Of a stretch of DNA of 7,917 nucleotides, positions 1 through 4,173 are shown piece after piece. Made by a program: the position numbers and the translations under genes. The first letter of the stretch is position 1; every line of letters begins with the position of its first letter. The notes below the pieces were generated by a model that saw only the letters and a list, made by a program, of their open reading frames with translations, did not search any database and had not been told where the DNA came from. This DNA is from an uncultured Eggerthellaceae bacterium (GTDB taxonomy: Bacteria > Actinomycetota > Coriobacteriia > Coriobacteriales > Eggerthellaceae): assembly GCA_934645125.1 (NCBI GenBank), contig CAKUDT010000054.1, forward strand, positions 1-7,917, in the 5' to 3' direction.

Positions 1-175
1 CCCTCGAAACCAGGAGCTTCCTTCCGAGCCTGTACGAGTCGATCTCTCCCGACCAGATGAGGTCGTACGCCTTGCTTCGGCTCGCCCTCATGTACTCCTG
101 CATCTCGATCACCGTCATCCATTCGCCGCGATCTTGGCTTCCCTCGGGCGCGGCGCATTCGGCTGTGCGTGCCAT
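1..175 (-). CDS. Excisionase-family HTH DNA-binding protein (N-terminal part, runs off window)
   Basis: An ATG at 175 is preceded by GGAGGA (179-184 on the plus strand as its complement) at a 3-base gap, and 58 codons stay open to the window edge. After a polar ~18-residue leader comes a helix-turn-helix of the MerR-like 'excisionase' type (Pfam HTH_17). It begins WMTVIEMQEYM, continues with RASRSKAYDLI, and has the wing-like SYRLGRKLLVSR near residues 48-58. This layout (T/V-x-E-x-x-x-Y-M, S-R-S-x-x-Y-x-L-I, G-x-I-x-x-Y-R-x-G-R) is typical of Xis-like directionality factors and small plasmid or phage regulators. In integrative elements such a gene usually lies just upstream of a tyrosine integrase, which would be left of this window; that is inference. 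The C-terminus is missing, so a plain HTH regulator with no role in excision cannot be excluded. Confidence 0.72.
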   Translation of the reverse strand, partial: MARTAECAAPEGSQDRGEWMTVIEMQEYMRASRSKAYDLIWSGEIDSYRLGRKLLVSR

Positions 176-192
176 GGTTCCTCCAATCTTCC

Positions 193-221
193 CGTGCGGC
201 ACCGCGCGAGGACGCCGCACG
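193..221. promoter_or_regulatory. Hairpin/dyad in the leader of the excisionase gene
   Basis: CGTGCGGC (193-200) and GCCGCACG (214-221) are perfect 8-bp complements around a 13-base loop. The dyad starts 9 bases upstream of the Shine-Dalgarno of the excisionase gene. It could be an operator or an RNA hairpin that affects translation. In DNA of this GC content a chance 8-bp stem is not rare. Confidence 0.35.
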
Positions 222-295
222 ACACCGTGTGCCTTTTCGTCTGCGCGACGATTGAACCGCCTGATGGCGATAAGTGAGCACGGCGCGAGCGGAGA

Positions 296-322
296 TGGGT
301 CGAGGTGGGTCGAGCTGGTCGG
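296..322. repeat. Tandem ~10-bp direct repeats upstream of the excisionase gene
   Basis: TGGGTCGAGG (296-305) is followed directly by TGGGTCGAGC (306-315) and then a partial third copy, TGGTCGG (316-322). Helical-turn-spaced direct repeats are typical of Xis or integrase arm-type binding sites, so the location ~120 bp upstream of an excisionase-like gene is suggestive. The array is short, and no function is shown by sequence alone. Confidence 0.4.
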
Positions 323-373
323 GCCTCCACGAAACGGCCATGAGCCGCATGCCTTAGCTCGCAGCCAAGTCCC

Positions 374-404
374 TGAAAAGTAAAAGGCGCCCATGCGGGC
401 GCCT
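374..404 (-). terminator. Rho-independent terminator, minus strand
   Basis: On the minus strand a perfect 8-bp GC-rich stem (AGGCGCCC / GGGCGCCT, 385-404) with a 4-base loop is followed by TTTTACTTTT. The plus strand has no T-tract after the stem, so the direction is minus. It ends a minus-strand transcript coming from the right, most likely the unknown ORF at 757-1209 or a product of the 405-756 stretch. It insulates the excisionase gene from that transcription. Confidence 0.8.
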
Positions 405-756
405 GCCTAGTAGCTGGAGTTGTTCAGTTTTGGTTGGAATGCTTCTCTTCCGCGGTGCTGTCGTCCGGGGTCCGGCATCTGTCGTTCGCCTCTTCTGTCG
501 TGTTTGATGTTGCGTGTTCTGCGAGCGACCTTGCACAGGTTTTTCAGCCCGTTGCCCCAGGTGCACCCGGATAAATGGTACCCATCCGTTGGGACATGGC
601 CTGTTGCGGTTGGTGGTTCGGCTGAGCGGGAGCAGACGAACGGCGAGGGCATGCGCAAGGACGCCCCGTAAGGCTCGGTGGCCTTTGCGTTGCTTTTTTG
701 GAACCCATCTGCAAAACAAGAATTCCCTTGCTAGGCTGGGTTCTTCTCCGCCATTG
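405..756. other. Stretch with no confident gene
   Basis: About 350 bp between the stop of the unknown minus-strand ORF and the terminator at 374-404. Several frames are open on both strands, as expected in GC-rich DNA, but none has a good ribosome binding site or a recognisable domain. The most protein-like minus-strand frame starts at an ATG at 708-706 and stops at 546-544 (54 codons). It has a Pro/Gln/Ala-rich middle (AQPNHQPQQAMSQ) followed by MGTIYPGAPGATG. In the same frame the ~40 residues after that stop are polar and acidic. It could be a decayed low-complexity gene. A weak plus-strand stem with a T6 tract at 694-699 is also present. Confidence 0.4.
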
Positions 757-1209
757 CTAGATGGCGAATCCCCAAAGCCGGCGCGTCACGCCGCGAGCGG
801 ACCTTCTTATCGAGCGGAACAGAGAAAGAATGGGCTCGTCGCTCTTCTCGGAAGAGCCGCTTCTCGTCCCCCTAAGCAGGACGGCGTCGTCGGTCCCGAG
901 GATGTAGCTCCAGTAGAAACCGTCGTAGATCATCCACGGGCTTTCCCCGCGCTCGCCATAGCGGACGCCTTCGCCGATGGTGGCGTAGGACGCGAGCTTG
1001 GCCGCGGCAACCCTGAACCTGGCCGCGGGAAGGTCACGTTTCCCGGAGACGTACTCGATTTCGCACCAACCCGTGACCAGATCGCAGCTCATGTCTATGT
1101 TGTCCTCGAGGGCAGGCCCCCACGTCCAGAACCGCGCCCACGTCGCCTTCTCGCCGACGCCTCCCGCAAGGGGCTCCTCACGGGAGACGGGCGCGGGGAG
1201 AAAGTCCAC
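757..1209 (-). CDS. Hypothetical protein, 5'-truncated by the junction with a methyltransferase gene
   Basis: I do not recognise the family. The frame is open from about 1264 to a TAG at 757-759. The only in-frame start candidate is GTG at 1209, which lacks a Shine-Dalgarno. Protein-like sequence begins before that GTG (CNVGADGEPK), so I read this as the remaining C-terminal ~150 residues of a longer protein. It is soluble-looking and aromatic-rich, with ATWARFWTWGPALEDNID near residues 22-39, a basic/Ala helix (AARFRVAAAKLASYA) and PWMIYDGFYWSYILGTDDAVLL near residues 90-111. It has no membrane helix or known catalytic motif. The 5' end collides at ~1235 with the truncated methyltransferase, in a different frame. 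Composition and residue order look coding, unlike the opposite-strand frames. Confidence 0.5.
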   Translation of the reverse strand: MDFLPAPVSREEPLAGGVGEKATWARFWTWGPALEDNIDMSCDLVTGWCEIEYVSGKRDLPAARFRVAAAKLASYATIGEGVRYGERGESPWMIYDGFYWSYILGTDDAVLLRGTRSGSSEKSDEPILSLFRSIRRSARGVTRRLWGFAI

Positions 1210-1220
1210 CTTGGGTTCGC

Positions 1221-1234
1221 CGTCGGCACCGACG
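1221..1234. repeat. 14-bp near-palindrome at a gene-fusion junction
   Basis: CGTCGG-CA-CCGACG is a perfect 6-bp stem with a 2-base centre. It lies within a few bases of the point where methyltransferase similarity stops and the unknown ORF starts. It may mark a recombination or attachment point, or be chance. Confidence 0.3.
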
Positions 1235-1727
1235 TTGCACTTCGGCTTCCGACAAATACATGGTCAGGCCTTCGATAATGACGAGTGCAGCTGCGGCCTG
1301 CTCTTTGATTTCCTTGCCCCAGTCGTCCATGGCCGACATGACGAGCTGCGAGATTGCCCCGCTTTCTGGCAGGAGCTTTTCTCGCACCGCCATTGTCTCC
1401 GGCAAATCGAGATTGTACCAATGCGCAAACCCGGTCATTCGATAACAACGGGTGTCAAGCCCGCAGGCTATATTGATGACCACTGCGCCGGGATGCGATG
1501 CGAGCCACGTTTTTTGTCAGCCGATCCAGCACGATGGTGCGGGCGATGACGCCGTTGTGCATAGCGGCGTCTTTGTCCGCAAGCGCGAAATCGTAGTCGA
1601 GCTTCCCGACGATTTCCTCCGCCTTTGCATCATGGATGGCGCCCCTGCTTCCGCTTTCTTTGGCTCTTGCATATACGGTTTGCAGCATCGTTTCCGGCAC
1701 GCCGGAGAGTTTGACCTTTTCTGCCAC
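1235..1727 (-). pseudogene. LCMT/Tcmp-type SAM-dependent methyltransferase, frameshifted and 3'-truncated
   Basis: The likely start is GTG at 1727-1725, with AGGAAG six bases upstream. The first ~72 codons give KVKLSGVPETMLQTVYARA...KAEEIVGKLDYDF, the N-terminus of the leucine carboxyl methyltransferase-like family (COG3315). At the six-A tract (1510-1515) the frame must shift by one base to continue as TWLASHPGAVVINIACGLDTR, the SAM-binding motif I, then WYNLDLPETMAVREKLLPES and ALVIIEGLTMYLSEAEVQ. Similarity ends at ~1235. Family members are usually ~260-280 residues, so roughly the last 110 are missing and replaced by an unrelated frame. It lies 105 bp after an intact methyltransferase on the same strand and was probably its operon partner. 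The homopolymer indel could be a sequencing error or a phase-variable tract, but the 3' truncation shows decay in any case. Confidence 0.8.
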
Positions 1728-1757
1728 AGTGCACTTCCTTCTCGCAACAACACTCGA

Positions 1758-1823
1758 AGGCTTCCCGAATATCGGCAGGGCTTCTTCGGGCGCATCACCG
1801 GCAGCCCTGCGCAATTCAAGCCT
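1758..1823. repeat. Intercistronic inverted repeat between the two methyltransferase genes
   Basis: A long imperfect hairpin is built from AGGCTT/AAGCCT (1758-1763/1818-1823), GAAT/ATTC (1767-1770/1814-1817) and GCAGGGCT/AGCCCTGC (1775-1782/1803-1810), about 18 paired bases in all with a 3-base bulge. It fills most of the 105-bp gap between the two genes. No T-tract follows on the minus strand, so it does not look like a standard terminator. An mRNA-stabilising or processing element is possible. Confidence 0.55.
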
Positions 1824-1832
1824 CTAATTCGG

Positions 1833-2474
1833 TTATTTTCGCGCTACCAGGTGCGCGCGCCAGCCTTTTTGAGCCTCCATGGCCAGCACGGAAAGGCCGG
1901 CTTCTTCGACCATGGCACGGAACTGGGATTGCTTCAATATGCGCACGTCGCCGTGGCCGGCCAGGCGGGCAAGCGGCAGCTCGAACGTATTCATAAGCCA
2001 TACGGCGAAATCGTTTGCCGTGTAGTCGCGTAGGATGAGGCGGCCGCCGGGGCGCAGCACGCGCGCGACGCCGGCGAAGAATTTCTCCGGGTTGGGATAG
2101 TGGTGAAAGCTGTTCGAAGACAAGACGGCGTCGAAACTGTTGGCGGGAAAGGGTAAATCCTCCGCGTCGCCGACAACGAACTCGCATCCGTTTAGGCTTT
2201 TCGCCTGTGCAACGGCAATCATGTCGGGCGTCAGGTCGAGGCCGACGTAGTGCGCGTCGGGGTATTTTTCATGCAGCAGCTCAATGACCGCGCCTGTTCC
2301 GCACCCTACGTCGAGAACGTCGGCGAATGGCTCGCGCTCTAGCTCGGCGAGCATCTGCGGATAGTCATCCTTGCACATCTCGTAGATGCCAGCATGGCCC
2401 GATTCGTACACCTTCGCGGCTTTCGTGAATTCCCTGATGGAAAGCTGCTTGTATTCGTCGGCGGTGCGTGCCAT
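1833..2474 (-). CDS. Class I SAM-dependent methyltransferase (Methyltransf_11/UbiE-like)
   Basis: 213 residues, starting at ATG 2474 with GAGGAGG four bases upstream, stopping with TAA at 1833-1835. It is a cytosolic Rossmann-fold methyl transferase using S-adenosylmethionine. Motif I is VLDVGCGTG (residues 53-61), the acidic end of strand 2 is D80 in YVGLD, motif II is GDAEDLPFP (102-110), the post-II segment is LSSNSFHHYPNP (118-129) and RPGG lies at 141-144. Length and motifs are complete. The substrate cannot be read from sequence; UbiE-like members methylate quinones, small metabolites, metalloids and more. It sits between an AraC regulator (upstream, same strand, 244-bp gap) and a broken second methyltransferase. 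The gap upstream has its own AT-rich block with a DtxR-like dyad, so it is probably transcribed from its own promoter and controlled there, possibly by iron and/or the AraC protein. Confidence 0.92.
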   Translation of the reverse strand: MARTADEYKQLSIREFTKAAKVYESGHAGIYEMCKDDYPQMLAELEREPFADVLDVGCGTGAVIELLHEKYPDAHYVGLDLTPDMIAVAQAKSLNGCEFVVGDAEDLPFPANSFDAVLSSNSFHHYPNPEKFFAGVARVLRPGGRLILRDYTANDFAVWLMNTFELPLARLAGHGDVRILKQSQFRAMVEEAGLSVLAMEAQKGWRAHLVARK

Positions 2475-2503
2475 GGTGCCTCCTCGGTTGCTAGCAGAAC
2501 GAT

Positions 2504-2522
2504 ATAAGTAAGCCTAATATAA
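2504..2522. promoter_or_regulatory. Candidate DtxR/IdeR-type iron box upstream of the methyltransferase gene
   Basis: ATAAGTAAGCCTAATATAA matches the palindromic DtxR/IdeR consensus TWAGGTTAGSCTAACCTWA at 14 of 19 positions by my count, including the AG-C-CTAA centre and both ends. It lies 30-48 bp upstream of the methyltransferase ATG in an AT-rich block (~2495-2535), where a promoter would be expected; I could not assign clear -35/-10 boxes. Binding by an iron-dependent repressor is inference. AT-rich sequence inflates such matches. Confidence 0.42.
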
Positions 2523-2718
2523 CTAGATACCATATCGCAAGCATAGGGTCGCCAAGGCAAGGGAGCTACCCCTGGTCGCAATGCGAGCAAACGTTTCTGC
2601 CGGCACCCATCCATTTGGAAGCCCGCCAATGAGTGGCCGACGCCGTCAAGAACGACAAGGCATCCAAATCGGTAACGATGCGCCAAGGGCTGACATTCGA
2701 GCGTTGGTCGCCGTCCCT

Positions 2719-3699
2719 TTATCGAGGGCGTCTTTTGAATGCCGAGGGCGAGGCGCCCATTTCGCGTTTGAATGCGGCGGCGAATTTGCTCGGGTTGCTG
2801 TACCCTGCCTTGATCGCCGCTGCGGAAATGCTCTCTCCCGATAGAAGCGCTTTCGACGCCGCGTCGATTCGCCGTTTGCGCACGTAAGCGGAAATCGTTG
2901 TTCCGTAAACGCGCGAAAAGTAGCTGTTAAGCGTCGTGGCTGAAAGGCCACGCGCTTGCGCCATGGTGCGAGCGTCGTGTGGGGCAAGGATGTCGGCCTC
3001 GATTTCATTTCGCGCAGATTTCGCGATATCGAGTTGGCGCCTTGTGAGCAGTGCCTGGGGCTTCGCGGTTGAGAAATCGCGCTTCGACAAAGCCACGAAA
3101 AGGTTCAGGGCGCACAACTTCGTTTCGGCTTTAAGCCCACCTTGCGCGCACTCGGCCATGCGGTCGATGATTTCTAAAAGCTCGTCATCTTGCGTGAATA
3201 CCGATGCGCTGCCCGCTAAGGCTGCAAGTTGCTTCGTTTTCGAATGGGCTTCGCCAAGCAGCGCGTAAGCGGCCTCGTCGTCGATATCGCAGCAGACGAA
3301 CAGCTCGATTCCGCGATACCGCGCAAGCGGATAGCTGAACGATTCGGGAAGGGCGGTCGAGCAGCTGACGCAGACATCGCCCTCGGCGACGACCGCAACG
3401 CCCGATTCCGGGATGGCGGTTTCGCATCGCCCCTCGATGCATCGGTTGATGGTAAACCATACGCCCCTTTTCTCGTGTGCAGGGTCGGTTGCGCCAATGC
3501 CGGGGACCGCCATGTTGGGGCATCGCTCGCAGCTGAAATCGACGTTGGCAACAAAAAGATTCTGGCTTATCGCATAGCCTTTCATAGTTCCCGCGCCTAT
3601 CGGCTTGGAAAGAACAAGCGTGAAAGACCCTTCCGCATCGGCCGACATGTTCATGCCGTTATGCATGGTGAAGGTGTACGGGATTTGGGCTACTTCCAA
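2719..3699 (-). CDS. AraC-family transcriptional regulator with Cys-rich N-terminal domain
   Basis: 326 residues. The chosen start is TTG at 3699, because an in-frame stop lies just upstream and GAAGGG precedes it at normal spacing. A later ATG at 3666 has no ribosome site. The C-terminal ~100 residues form the two-HTH AraC DNA-binding domain: HTH1 ARTMAQARGLSATTLNSYF (243-261) and HTH2 SISAAAIKAGYSNPSKFAAAF (290-310), followed by GASPSAFKRR. The N-terminal effector domain is unusual, with paired cysteines C57xxC60, C87x4C92, C110xxC113 and C136-C137, which could bind a metal or sense redox state (inference). It is divergent from feoAB across 249 bp and upstream of the methyltransferase genes on the same strand, so those are its likely targets. 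AraC proteins usually activate; the ligand is unknown. Confidence 0.9.
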   Translation of the reverse strand: MEVAQIPYTFTMHNGMNMSADAEGSFTLVLSKPIGAGTMKGYAISQNLFVANVDFSCERCPNMAVPGIGATDPAHEKRGVWFTINRCIEGRCETAIPESGVAVVAEGDVCVSCSTALPESFSYPLARYRGIELFVCCDIDDEAAYALLGEAHSKTKQLAALAGSASVFTQDDELLEIIDRMAECAQGGLKAETKLCALNLFVALSKRDFSTAKPQALLTRRQLDIAKSARNEIEADILAPHDARTMAQARGLSATTLNSYFSRVYGTTISAYVRKRRIDAASKALLSGESISAAAIKAGYSNPSKFAAAFKREMGASPSAFKRRPR

Positions 3700-3736
3700 G
3701 ATGTGTCCCTTCTATACGAACAGGCGAACTTGCACA

Positions 3737-3752
3737 GCACATGGCGGTGTGC
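3737..3752. promoter_or_regulatory. Small dyad near the AraC regulator start
   Basis: GCACA (3737-3741) and TGTGC (3748-3752) flank a 6-base spacer, about 40 bp upstream of the regulator's TTG start. It is a possible operator or leader hairpin in the divergent AraC/feoA intergenic region. Weak on its own. Confidence 0.25.
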
Positions 3753-3832
3753 GGTTTAATTACGTTCGTGCACCTTTCCTATTCAAGCGAAAACCGCATT
3801 GGGGATACTGCAATTGCTTTTCAGATATTTTA

Positions 3833-3881
3833 CTCGGGTGTCCGAGATTTGGAGCTGAAATAGCTATATGGAGTTGCTTAG
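3833..3881. promoter_or_regulatory. Cluster of dyads upstream of feoA (candidate operators)
   Basis: The AT-rich 3700-3948 gap between the divergent regulator and feoA holds three short palindromes: CTCGG-GTGT-CCGAG (3833-3846), ATAGCTAT near 3859-3867, and TTAG-GG-CTAA (about 3878-3887, with GGCTAAC continuing to the right). The last looks like a DtxR/IdeR core with one extra central base; as written it matches the 19-bp consensus at only about 10 positions. These are the best candidates for regulator sites controlling feo. I could not assign -35/-10 boxes with confidence. Confidence 0.35.
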
Positions 3882-3948
3882 GGCTAACTATTGTTGTTAC
3901 CATCGCTTCTGTACAGCAAACCTGCAAAGTTAACGAAGGAGACACCGC

Positions 3949-4173
3949 GTGAAGCTAAGCGAACTGAAAACGGGAGGGATGGGCACCGTCACGCGCGTTG
4001 CGGGCGATGCGCGTTTCGTCTCGCGCGTCACGTCCATAGGTATAACCGAAGGTTGCCCAATCGAAGTCGTCCAGAACGCGAAGAAGCGTCCGATTTTGGT
4101 GTTCGAGCGCGACAGCCTGATAGCGATCGGCCGTAAAGATTGCGATTTGATAGATGTGGAGGAGCGCCGATGA
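3949..4173 (+). CDS. feoA: Ferrous iron transport protein A
   Basis: 74 residues, starting at GTG 3949 with AAGGAG seven bases upstream, stopping with TGA at 4171-4173. FeoA is a small cytosolic SH3-like beta-barrel protein that supports Fe(II) uptake by FeoB, probably by modulating its G domain or assembly. The fold signature is complete: the N-terminal MKLSELKTGGMGTVTRV, a central RVTSIGITEGCPIEVVQ and a C-terminal LVFERDSLIAIGRKDCDLIDVE. Length is normal for a stand-alone FeoA. Its stop overlaps the feoB start in ATGA, so the two are translationally coupled and co-transcribed. The non-ATG start and AT-rich upstream region fit a regulated operon. Confidence 0.94.
   Translation: MKLSELKTGGMGTVTRVAGDARFVSRVTSIGITEGCPIEVVQNAKKRPILVFERDSLIAIGRKDCDLIDVEERR

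Noticed and set aside
655..699. Plus-strand terminator-like stem with T6
   Set aside because: The stem is bulged and short and the T-tract is offset; no credible plus-strand gene ends there.
727..760. Direct repeat TTGCTAG at 727-733 and 754-760 as a target duplication
   Set aside because: Only 27 bp apart, with no inverted ends between the copies.
514..1278. 254-codon plus-strand open frame
   Set aside because: Pro/Arg-rich GC-driven frame crossing the minus-strand unknown ORF and the gene junction; no ribosome site or recognisable domain.
2475..2718. Minus-strand frame continuing upstream of the methyltransferase ATG (to 2686)
   Set aside because: No start signal or family; the region reads as intergenic control DNA and the downstream ATG has a strong ribosome site.
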